Below are positions 6,925 through 12,847 of a stretch of DNA of 12,847 nucleotides, piece by piece. Location: the NCBI GenBank assembly GCA_964405465.1, contig CAYONZ010000073.1, forward strand, positions 1 to 12,847. The letters run 5' to 3'. Each line of letters opens with the position of its first letter. Positions within the stretch are counted from its first letter, which is position 1. The DNA is from CAYONZ01 sp964405465. Lineage in GTDB: Bacteria; Bdellovibrionota; Bdellovibrionia; Bdellovibrionales; JAMPXM01. The notes below the pieces were generated by a model. It did not search any database and was not told where the DNA came from. It was given only the letters and a program-made list of their open reading frames with translations. The translations under genes were made by a program, and so were the position numbers.

Positions 6925-6997
6925 GGCATAAACCTCCAAGGCCTTTGGTCGAGGGCCGGATTAATATTTTATTAATATCAGTTTGATCTTTTATGCC
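6925..6997 (+). other. Possible structured RNA element with nested inverted repeats
   Basis: An outer perfect 8-bp stem (GGCATAAA 6925-6932 with TTTATGCC 6990-6997) encloses two inner hairpins. One pairs CCTC at 6933-6936 with GAGG at 6951-6954 and has a short inner CAA/TTG helix. The other pairs ATTAATA at 6960-6966 with TATTAAT at 6970-6976 around a TTT loop. Together this could fold as a three-way junction in the 3' region of the small membrane protein gene or in the leader of the next one. No known RNA family is recognised, and AT-rich chance pairing has not been excluded. Confidence 0.35.
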
Positions 6998-7013
6998 CGA
7001 TGAAGACTTGCCG

Positions 7014-7025
7014 ACATGATCATGT
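7014..7025. promoter_or_regulatory. Perfect 12-bp palindrome, possible operator
   Basis: ACATGATCATGT is a perfect 12-bp palindrome about 20-30 bases upstream of the signal-peptide-like reading frame that opens at 7047. Its position would suit an operator for the two-gene unit. No promoter boxes are clearly visible, so the role is a guess. Confidence 0.25.
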
Positions 7026-7088
7026 GGATTTTGTTGAGCGGCTTAAAAAAATAAACATTTCTTTCTGCTATTTTTTCTTTTTTGCTCG

Positions 7089-8027
7089 TTGCCGATTTTT
7101 TCATCGGCCGAGTCTAATCAAAAACCTCGACAGATAAATAACTCGTTTGAATTGGTATTCGAATCGAATCTTGGGTTTCGTTCACTTTTGGCTGTCGATC
7201 AAGTGTGGGGAGACGCAGATTTAGAGAATTTAGCGTTCGTGGTGTTTCATAAATCAAATAAAACAAGCTCTCTCGAGTGGACCTCGACATCAAATGGATT
7301 TTTGCTTCAAGACAATCTCGGACAGCAGACCATTTTCTTTAGGACAAAGTCTCGTGAATGGGCCGAGATGGCTTTAGTCAAACTTCGGCTCCAACAAAAA
7401 TTAAATCGAAAATCATCACGAAATTCAGCATTCTTTTCGATCTTTGCTTCGTCAGCCTATGCACAGACCATCGCTGATAACGGAGCATTTGAAAAACATG
7501 GAGCCCCAAAAACATGTGCATCTTCAGCGTCAGTTGGACACTCATCGGTATCGTCCTTAGCAGCGGTCCCGATCAATGCCTCATCCAAGATGAGTTTACT
7601 TTTAAAATGTGCTGAGCAGATGGGTTCTGGTGCTTTAGGATCAGTGAACGGGGCGGTGGCTTCGGCTGAAGAATTCTTCAATAGCCCTCAGGTCTTTTTT
7701 GATAAAGTGGCAAAGAGTTTTGAAAATCTTAAATCGTTTGTTGAAAACATAAAATTTGAATTCCAAAGTTTGCAACGCCTTTTTGCTGAACTAGATGCCA
7801 AGCAGGTCCAAGAAATTCTTTGCACCTGGGTTGGAAGCTTAGGGGTCAATGCTCTGATGGCCATCGCCGCCGGGGGCGCCTCGGCCTACCTGCTACTTAA
7901 GGCCGTAAAATCATTGCATCGAATGGTACTCCTGCTGCAGACAAGTCTTAGATTAAATCGACTTCATATTAGTCATGATTTCCGTGGTTCGGGTTTTTTG
8001 AAAGAGGCACTGGCATGTTCTTATTAA
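7089..8027 (+). CDS. Exported or membrane protein upstream of a toxin-like gene; start unclear
   Basis: From a TTG at 7089 the frame encodes 312 residues, but the same frame is open back to 7047 and there encodes KNKHFFLLFFLFCSLPIFSS, a typical signal peptide core with a basic front. No ATG, GTG or TTG lies between the stop at 7044-7046 and 7089, so the true start is probably upstream in another frame with a lost base in the A7 run at 7045-7051. The rest has a polar N-terminal domain, a SAYAQT segment at residues 122-127, a helical region with coiled-coil character (about 195-240), a membrane segment (about 249-271, GVNALMAIAAGGASAYLLLKA) and a basic amphipathic end. The next gene overlaps it by 13 bases. 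No family is recognised; it may anchor or escort the downstream toxin-like protein. Confidence 0.6.
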   Translation: MPIFSSAESNQKPRQINNSFELVFESNLGFRSLLAVDQVWGDADLENLAFVVFHKSNKTSSLEWTSTSNGFLLQDNLGQQTIFFRTKSREWAEMALVKLRLQQKLNRKSSRNSAFFSIFASSAYAQTIADNGAFEKHGAPKTCASSASVGHSSVSSLAAVPINASSKMSLLLKCAEQMGSGALGSVNGAVASAEEFFNSPQVFFDKVAKSFENLKSFVENIKFEFQSLQRLFAELDAKQVQEILCTWVGSLGVNALMAIAAGGASAYLLLKAVKSLHRMVLLLQTSLRLNRLHISHDFRGSGFLKEALACSY

Positions 8028-8530
8028 GAGCAAGCCTGTTCATGGTATTCATGGCTTTCTATTCAGTCAGCTTGCAGGCCTCAGAGGCGTCGAAGTTGAC
8101 CTGCCAAATAGCTGAAGTTTTAGCTGACCCTCAATATGCAAATAACGATTTATTCTGGAGCATGTTCGAAAAACTTAAAAACGAGGGCAATCTGAATGAG
8201 CTCACTCTGCGAAACTTGAAGCTGAAGCATGCGTCCAGTGGCGCTCGAAGTCTTCCGAAGATGTCAGGTAAAACTCTTCAAGAGATGAAAGAAACATTAA
8301 AGAAAATGGGATTTGTCGACAAAGGAAAAAACGAAGGTGCCTACCTTCACTATATTCATGAACAAGATCGTTCCGAAATTTTTGTACGAGACAATGGCGA
8401 GGTCCTTCGTCTATCGCGTGAGTTAAAATCCCCCAAAGGGGCTTCGTTTCACCAGAGATACGGAAGTTCAGGAGATCTTCTGCTTGATACACATAGTACT
8501 GGTGAGTTTCTGGTGATGCCCAAAAAATAG
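8015..8530 (+). CDS. Exported protein with a polymorphic-toxin-like C-terminal domain
   Basis: The 171-residue product has a signal peptide (hydrophobic residues 2-20, cleavage likely near 22-24) and a C-terminal domain from about residue 83. Its motifs resemble cargo domains at the ends of polymorphic toxins: GKTLQE with a GF turn at 99-100, YLHYIHE (110-116), SEIFVRDNGEVLRL (120-133), HQRYG (146-150) and the terminal HSTGEF (160-165). The conserved histidines and arginines would suit an RNase-like active site, but this is inference from remembered patterns. The ATG has AAAGAGG at 8001-8007, seven bases upstream, and the gene overlaps the previous one, which implies coupled translation. No immunity gene follows on this strand: the next gene converges after 16 bases. 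Confidence 0.65.
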   Translation: MFLLRASLFMVFMAFYSVSLQASEASKLTCQIAEVLADPQYANNDLFWSMFEKLKNEGNLNELTLRNLKLKHASSGARSLPKMSGKTLQEMKETLKKMGFVDKGKNEGAYLHYIHEQDRSEIFVRDNGEVLRLSRELKSPKGASFHQRYGSSGDLLLDTHSTGEFLVMPKK

Positions 8531-8546
8531 CTTCAGTGATTTCACT

Positions 8547-10790
8547 TCAGTCTCCCACGACCTGTCGACACATGTTTGTTTGCTGCTCGGTTAAAATATC
8601 TTGGTAAACGATGCGCCTTTGATTTAGTTGATCGAGGCGATACCCTGTATGATCTTTATTGGCGTGAAGAAATAAAGAGCGAATCGCACCTCTGTTGTGA
8701 GCGAGCGAAGCTTGCTCGAGAAAAAGCGTAAGAAAATTTTGACCGCGGTCAAACAAAGTGTCGGCAATTTCTTTTGGTAGGTCTTGATAGTTGTCCAATA
8801 TCTGAGTGATCCATGAAGAAAGAATTTTCTGTCTTGAGGAATGGGCGACATAATTGAGAGCTACTAAAATAAAGGCCAAACGAACATGGTCATTTTCTTT
8901 GATGAGTTTTGAGATTTGCTCAGCTACTTTTTTGTTTAGGGCGTCTGCCAGCAGATCTTGGTTCAGATTGTCTGGTGTGTCGGGGGCCGGGGTGCCTGGG
9001 GTATGTTCCAAGCTGGTTTTGGTTTCTATTTTCAGGCTGGCGTTTTTGCTGGGAGGTGAGACCTTACGCACTTGTATCATTTTTAACCAACTTCGAAGGA
9101 CTTCAAAGTAAACTTTCGGGTTTGGATTGGCTTTGGCACTGGCCAAAAAGGCCGTTATAAGATTGGCACTCTGTGTTTGATCGCCACTTACACCCACATG
9201 ATTTACACCCACATGATTTACACCCAAATGATAGACACTCAAAAGGTTGAGTAGAGGTTTGGCCTCGAGGTCGGCATATTGCGGCTGTCGGTATTGCCCC
9301 AAGATCAAACCCAGAAGACTGGGGGTGGCCATAGCTTTTTCACAAAATTTGCGATCGATCGAAGCCACCAGGACGGCCATGTTTGGATCTTTGGTAAAAA
9401 TCTCGTACACGCGCCGGTAAGCATGATTTGTCTCTGCAAGTTCTCGAAGCCGTTCTAAAATGCGGAGTCGACTAGCTGATGTTTTGGCCTCTCTGACTTG
9501 CGTGAAGAGGCCACTGGTATCACCAGTGTCGAGCAGTTGATGTAGCACTCGCACAGGATTGATCTCAAACTCTAAGTCATACTCATCGCCTGACCGATCT
9601 AGCAAATGCCGCTGAGGTTTTTTGTAATGGGTGAGACTGAGTTTTTTGTTTTCGACGGCTCCTCTTTCGCGACTTAAATAGCCACGCAACGAAAGTGAAG
9701 GAGGCGTCAAATCAACCTTTGCATAAAGCTGATTAAGGCGTTTGATTCTTGCAATCAATTGTGTGCGATGGTCATGTGATAAAAGTCCTTCAAGTTCGTA
9801 ATCAAGCAAATATTCATTGAAGTGTGCAAGGCGATTCTTCATTTCTTTATCAACAGAAATTGAATCAGCCAGGCTGTCTCGCAAAAGGTTTTCCCGACCA
9901 ATTCGTCCATTGTCGATCGCCACTAAATACTGATCAGCAGTGATCAAGGAGTTTCTCCCATGGCGATCCCAGCTGCCTAAAAGAAAATCAAGAAGCCAAA
10001 TATCTGGGTGCCGAATATAATTTTCTTTTGGTTTGTCGCGAAATTCAAGATGGCTAGGGTGGGAATCAGGCACCCAAAGTTGCACGCCAAAAAAACTGCT
10101 GCCGATTTTTCTCTTCACCGTTATCGGCACGCGATTGAGTCCCAAAAACCGATCTAATTTGAACGCCGCGATTTCATTTTCGATGGATTCCAGGCCGGAG
10201 TCATCTATAGACTTGATCATGGCTTGAAGGCCACTCGCAAATGTCACTAAATGCGGGTTTGAGTCTTCACGGTCTGTTGCGATCGAGTGAAAGAATTCGA
10301 TTTTGTCCGATTCGAGTGTACTCTGAATTTTTTCAGTGAGCGCTTCAGCCTCAGCATATCGATGATCTCGTTCAAGTGCCCATATCGCCTCTTGAGCTCG
10401 CCCCTCAACCCAAAGTGTTTCGGGCGAACCCAGAACATTTGGGCTTAAATCTACTTTTGTTTGATCAATTTCAATGGCATCGAATTCATCTGCCGAAAAA
10501 AAATCTTCGCTTGCTGCGCCTGCTTGACGATTCCAAAGTACAAGAACCGCAAAAAGAAAAACAATCATCGCAAAAAATCTAGACACGAACAATGTTCGAC
10601 TTGCTGGAATATGAATCACCATTTCTGGATTCACAATTTGATTTGTGTCATCTTGATTTGTGTTATCGGCTTCACTCGCAGTTGGCTTTGGCCTTTGGGT
10701 TGACTTTAGTTTTGGTGCCCAGCAAAGAGTTGGCACCTTGTGGAGTGGAGCAGCTGAACGGGAGTTTTTTGTAGCAAGCCTATTTTTCAT
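8547..10790 (-). CDS. Large exported or membrane-anchored protein with a FAM20-like kinase domain
   Basis: The 747-codon frame has a hydrophobic segment at residues 68-86 followed by AGAAS. It is either a membrane anchor or, if translation starts at M57 (10622), the core of a signal peptide with cleavage near residue 92. Neither start has a good ribosome binding site. Residues about 180-300 carry the motifs of FAM20/atypical kinases: VTFASGLQAMIKS (K193, nucleotide-binding lysine candidate), ENEIAAFKLDRFLGLNRVP (E206), LGSWDRHGRN (D275, R276, H277, N280) and AIDNGR (D293, N294). These match DRHxxx and DNGR in the secreted kinase FAM20C. The remaining 450 residues are mostly helical, with a three-copy short repeat (HLGVN/HVGVN) and a Pro/Thr-rich linker. 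Substrate unknown; site of action probably the periplasm or cell surface. Confidence 0.72.
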   Translation of the reverse strand: MKNRLATKNSRSAAPLHKVPTLCWAPKLKSTQRPKPTASEADNTNQDDTNQIVNPEMVIHIPASRTLFVSRFFAMIVFLFAVLVLWNRQAGAASEDFFSADEFDAIEIDQTKVDLSPNVLGSPETLWVEGRAQEAIWALERDHRYAEAEALTEKIQSTLESDKIEFFHSIATDREDSNPHLVTFASGLQAMIKSIDDSGLESIENEIAAFKLDRFLGLNRVPITVKRKIGSSFFGVQLWVPDSHPSHLEFRDKPKENYIRHPDIWLLDFLLGSWDRHGRNSLITADQYLVAIDNGRIGRENLLRDSLADSISVDKEMKNRLAHFNEYLLDYELEGLLSHDHRTQLIARIKRLNQLYAKVDLTPPSLSLRGYLSRERGAVENKKLSLTHYKKPQRHLLDRSGDEYDLEFEINPVRVLHQLLDTGDTSGLFTQVREAKTSASRLRILERLRELAETNHAYRRVYEIFTKDPNMAVLVASIDRKFCEKAMATPSLLGLILGQYRQPQYADLEAKPLLNLLSVYHLGVNHVGVNHVGVSGDQTQSANLITAFLASAKANPNPKVYFEVLRSWLKMIQVRKVSPPSKNASLKIETKTSLEHTPGTPAPDTPDNLNQDLLADALNKKVAEQISKLIKENDHVRLAFILVALNYVAHSSRQKILSSWITQILDNYQDLPKEIADTLFDRGQNFLTLFLEQASLAHNRGAIRSLFLHANKDHTGYRLDQLNQRRIVYQDILTEQQTNMCRQVVGD
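9188..9232 (-). repeat. 15-bp tandem repeat, three copies, within the kinase-like gene
   Basis: TTACACCCACATGAT occurs at 9188-9202 and 9203-9217, and with one change (CAAATGAT) at 9218-9232. The period is a multiple of three, so it adds five-residue units in frame: HLGVN, HVGVN, HVGVS. A partial fourth unit may precede it. Copy number could vary by slippage without breaking the frame. Confidence 0.85.
10638..10663 (-). repeat. 11-bp direct repeat in the N-terminal coding region
   Basis: TTGATTTGTGT occurs at 10638-10648 and 10653-10663 with a 15-base period. It encodes the polar NTNQDDTNQ stretch ahead of the hydrophobic segment of the kinase-like protein. This low-complexity section precedes the alternative start at 10622 and may not be translated. 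Confidence 0.5.
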
Positions 10791-10991
10791 TAACTATGTC
10801 GTATTGCAAATCCCGTACAAAGTGCGCACAAAATCCTGGCACAGGCAGCGAATGGTCAGACCTGTTTTTCGAAAATGCCGAGGCAAATTAAGTTTTGAGT
10901 GGGCTTTCATTTTGCCAATAAAAATAGCGGGTTATCTAGGAGAGCTACAAGTGGCCGTATCTAGGGTGATGCCTTTCGCTTGTAAAGCACA
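10791..10991. other. Intergenic region with overlapping inverted repeats
   Basis: No gene is supported in this spacer on the minus strand between a broken 91-codon gene and the kinase-like gene. A plus-strand open frame crosses it but is antisense to the kinase-like gene over its first part and has no ribosome binding site. At its right edge two inverted repeats share an arm: GTGATG 10966-10971 with CATCAC 10990-10995 (plus CTTT/AAAG inside), and TAAAGCAC 10983-10990 with GTGCTTTA 11013-11020. They are mutually exclusive folds near the end of the broken gene and may act in termination. Confidence 0.4.
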
Positions 10992-11266
10992 TCACTCGTT
11001 CTTCAAGGCAAAGTGCTTTAGCCATTCCTGGTGGCCGCTCTTGGTTGGCTGACTGTCAATTCCTTTGACACTTACAGCTATGCGAAAGCAGAGTCTTTGG
11101 GGACAAGTGCCGCCGCCTCAATGTCTATGGCTGGGTCGTTGGAGAGCTTGAAAATGAATTCGCCTAACCTCTCTCCATGTACCACTTGAACCTTCTTCGC
11201 CCGACGACTCGAGACCCGGTCAAATTCACTAAAAAACTCCGCATATTCTTCTTTTAGCTCGCCCAC
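10992..11266 (-). pseudogene. Small gene of about 91 codons split by a one-base frameshift
   Basis: A GTG at 11266 with GAGGA just upstream opens a frame of 62 residues (MGELKEEYAEFFSEFDRVSS to PKDSAFA). It stops at TAG 11078-11080. The frame that continues the coding signal, IAVSVKGIDSQPTKSGHQEWLKHFALKNE, runs on to a TGA at 10992-10994. One missing base near GCTTTCGCATAG would join them as a single 91-residue protein, KDSAFA-IAVSVKG. Both halves look like soluble, charged coding sequence. The family is not recognised; it lies downstream of the damaged membrane-protein gene in the same orientation. It may be a genuine pseudogene or a sequencing deletion. Confidence 0.5.
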
Positions 11267-11313
11267 ATATTCCTCGCATCGCTAGAGATGGGCACAATAA
11301 TATCACAATGACG

Positions 11314-11668
11314 CTAAAAGTCAAAAATCCCAATCAATTCGCTTAGGTATCTAAAGTAACGCACAAAACAGGTTATTTTGTGCGAGAAAAGAATTTTACG
11401 AATATTATTTTTGAGCAATTTTAAAGACCAGAAAATACCAATGAGAAAAAACCAAACAACAGTAGGAGTAAAAGCAATCAGACCCCTTGTGCGAGCTAAA
11501 TTCGGATAATCTGTGTCGAAGCATAGAACCGACCAGATCGTAGCTCCTGGAAAATTGGTCCAAGCCCTAATACACCCGTTAGAGATGACAGATAGCCAAT
11601 AAAAGACAGAAAAAATTGAACAAGTACAAGATCAATAAGAAGCGAGTGGTCAAAAATACACATTTGTC
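11314..11668 (-). pseudogene. Frameshifted continuation of a membrane-protein gene
   Basis: After the frame that starts at 11884 stops at 11669, coding-like hydrophobic sequence continues in two other frames. One runs to 11496 and encodes LLIDLVLVQFFLSFIGYLSS and LTGVLGLGPIFQELRSGRFY. The other is open from 11631 to 11314 and encodes DTDYPNLARTRGLIAFTPTV and VWFFLIGIFWSLKLLKNNIR. Joined with the first part this gives a protein of four membrane segments. Both joins need one base added, so the gene looks damaged twice. The exact join points and the true C-terminus are uncertain; a hairpin at 11360-11384 lies within the last part. Confidence 0.45.
11360..11384. repeat. Perfect 9-bp inverted repeat
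   Basis: CGCACAAAA at 11360-11368 and TTTTGTGCG at 11376-11384 pair perfectly around a seven-base loop. Neither strand has a T run directly after the stem, although the arms themselves end in four A or four T. It could act as a transcription stop below the Rhs locus or as a protein-binding site. Confidence 0.6.
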
Positions 11669-11884
11669 CTACAAAGTTTTCGACCGAAAAAGCAAGATAC
11701 CCGTTACAAATGTTGTTACTGACAAAATCGTGAAGACGATACCAATAGATTGCTTTGCTACTATTGCGTCTGGTCCACTGAAGCCCGAGAAGCTTGGTAA
11801 AGCGATCATGAGCCAGACCCATGAAATTACGGCTACAAAGACAGCTATGGCGCCACATAGCTTAGTTCTCATAAATTTTATCAA
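11669..11884 (-). CDS. Membrane protein directly after rhs, candidate immunity protein (probably truncated)
   Basis: This frame encodes 71 residues with two membrane segments, LCGAIAVFVAVISWVWLMIALP (about 9-30) and IGIVFTILSVTTFVTGILLF (about 47-66). The start is a TTG at 11884, decided by a strong AAGGAG at 11890-11895, five bases upstream; an ATG four codons further in is too far away. It begins only 22 bases after the Rhs stop codon and on the same strand, the usual place for the cognate immunity gene of an Rhs toxin. Immunity is an inference from position; no known immunity family is recognised. Coding-like sequence continues in other frames beyond its stop, so the original protein probably had four helices. 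Confidence 0.55.
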   Translation of the reverse strand: MIKFMRTKLCGAIAVFVAVISWVWLMIALPSFSGFSGPDAIVAKQSIGIVFTILSVTTFVTGILLFRSKTL

Positions 11885-11906
11885 AACCGCTCCTTATGTC
11901 TCGACA

Positions 11907-12847
11907 TTATTTGCTCATTAAAACGTTATTATATGGATCGATTATTAGCACTGGATCAACTGGATTGCTTGAATTCCCTTCTACCCACCAATGCGGAAAG
12001 GGGTTCCAATGAACCAATGGGAATTGTGGCTCAGAATGTGGCCCGTTACTACCAACTTGAGTGAAAGTCCAACTATCGCCATACTTCTGATCACTCAAAA
12101 CGATTTGCATCGTTTCGGCTTGCTCGTAGCACCCTTGATAATCATGACCAATCTTCCCTCCAGAAATACTATAGAAGGATCGATTCATATTGTTCCAGAA
12201 GCCCGGGTTAGTTCTCTGACCAGAATTTGTCATGTTAGTCACAGTGTTGTTGAACAAATTCTTAATTTTAGTCACGTCCCGCTCACTCAATCCACTAGGA
12301 TCCACAAAGTTCACCGGATCATTGCCAACATATCCATACAAGTTCACATCACCACCACCAAATAGTAGCGGATCTTTCGCTGTCCATCTTCCGGTTTCTG
12401 CATCGTAGTCTCTTGCTCCGAATCTCACTAGCTTCGTGTCTTTATCGTACACTCCTCCGGCGAATCCGAACAACTGAAATCCTGGGTTGGTGTCTTTGAT
12501 CACTTGACCCCATTCATCGTAGTCAAGCTCCTGGGCAACGATACCCGTATTGGCATTGATCACCAGGCGGATGCTGCCGAGATGATCTTTGATGAGCTTG
12601 TAGTACTGACCTGTGCTGCCATCAAAGAACGCTTCAGGAGAGTGGGCATGTGGAAGATAAATATACAACCTAAAGACTCCGCCTGCTCCTGGTTGACGCT
12701 CGTAGAGCACGCGCCCTTCGGCATCAAAGCCGTAGTAGCGATCAAGATTGCCGCTCAACATACGACCCACGCGGTGATGTTCACCATCGATTAGGTAATC
12801 GATTTTTGTTTGATTGGGTAGTACCACCGACTTGAGATCACCGAAAG
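11907..12847 (-). CDS. C-terminal end of an Rhs/YD-repeat protein with a predicted papain-fold toxin tip (partial)
   Basis: The frame is open to the right edge, so the 5' part of the gene lies outside the window; 306 residues are counted from a GTG at 12827, which is internal. Residues 1-110 are YD-repeat sequence (YYGFDAEGRVLYER, DHLGSIRLVINANTG). Residues 135-180 are the conserved end of the Rhs core: RFGARDYDAETGRWTAKDP and YGYVGNDPVNFVDPSGL. Everything after residue 180 is the variable toxin tip of 126 residues. It has the Cys-His-Asp arrangement of papain-fold toxins: GCYEQAE (C233), PHWWVEG (H279) and LIIDPY (D297). Rhs proteins enclose and deliver such tips to neighbouring cells, often by type VI secretion or other export routes; no delivery domain is visible here. 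A membrane protein gene follows at once. Confidence 0.9.
   Translation of the reverse strand, partial: FGDLKSVVLPNQTKIDYLIDGEHHRVGRMLSGNLDRYYGFDAEGRVLYERQPGAGGVFRLYIYLPHAHSPEAFFDGSTGQYYKLIKDHLGSIRLVINANTGIVAQELDYDEWGQVIKDTNPGFQLFGFAGGVYDKDTKLVRFGARDYDAETGRWTAKDPLLFGGGDVNLYGYVGNDPVNFVDPSGLSERDVTKIKNLFNNTVTNMTNSGQRTNPGFWNNMNRSFYSISGGKIGHDYQGCYEQAETMQIVLSDQKYGDSWTFTQVGSNGPHSEPQFPLVHWNPFPHWWVEGNSSNPVDPVLIIDPYNNVLMSK

Noticed and set aside
10792..10820. TTGTAC and CATAGT as a minus-strand promoter for the kinase-like gene
   Set aside because: Poor match to both consensus boxes, and it would leave almost no leader before the 10790 start; possible only if translation begins at 10622.
10660..11052. 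Plus-strand open frame of 130 codons
   Set aside because: It is antisense to the kinase-like gene N-terminus and to the split 91-codon gene, and lacks a ribosome binding site.
11991..12365. Plus-strand open frame of 124 codons within the Rhs region
   Set aside because: Shadow of the Rhs coding sequence, which has unmistakable core motifs on the other strand.

Overview
The window looks like chromosomal DNA of a Gram-negative bacterium of moderate to low GC, most probably a member of the Bdellovibrionota or a relative. This is inferred from a TIGR02147-family regulator, many small exported proteins of no recognised family, and frequent GTG and TTG starts backed by good Shine-Dalgarno sequences. 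It reads as an accessory region: short transcription units in both directions, several toxin-like loci and some broken genes. No rRNA, tRNA, CRISPR array or intact transposase was seen.

Left part (1-6442). A compact higBA toxin-antitoxin operon (209-769) lies behind a promoter overlapped by an inverted repeat. Then come a tiny exported protein on the minus strand whose ribosome binding site sits in a perfect hairpin, a divergent AT-rich spacer, an Lrp/AsnC regulator followed by a membrane-anchored protein of unknown function, a CPBP-type intramembrane protease, a secreted protein divergent from the TIGR02147 regulator, and a class I SAM-dependent methyltransferase.

Middle (6443-8530). A two-helix small membrane protein is preceded by an exact 19-bp repeat of part of its own gene. 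A potential structured RNA element follows. Then there is a two-gene unit: a protein with a signal-peptide-like N-terminus lacking a proper in-frame start and a C-terminal membrane helix, overlapped by a small exported protein whose C-terminal half resembles the cargo domains of polymorphic toxins.

Right part (8547-12847), all minus strand. A 747-codon protein carries the motif set of a FAM20-like kinase fold, including DRHxxN and DNG. At the right edge is the 3' end of a long Rhs gene whose variable tip looks like a papain-fold cysteine toxin (candidate Cys, His and Asp). Just downstream, where Rhs immunity genes lie, is a multi-helix membrane protein whose coding signal is spread over three frames, and then a 91-codon gene split by another frameshift. 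Together higBA, the overlapping toxin-like pair and the Rhs tip with its damaged neighbour suggest a genomic patch engaged in toxin-mediated conflict. The kinase-like protein and the overlapping pair are the least explained and most interesting items.
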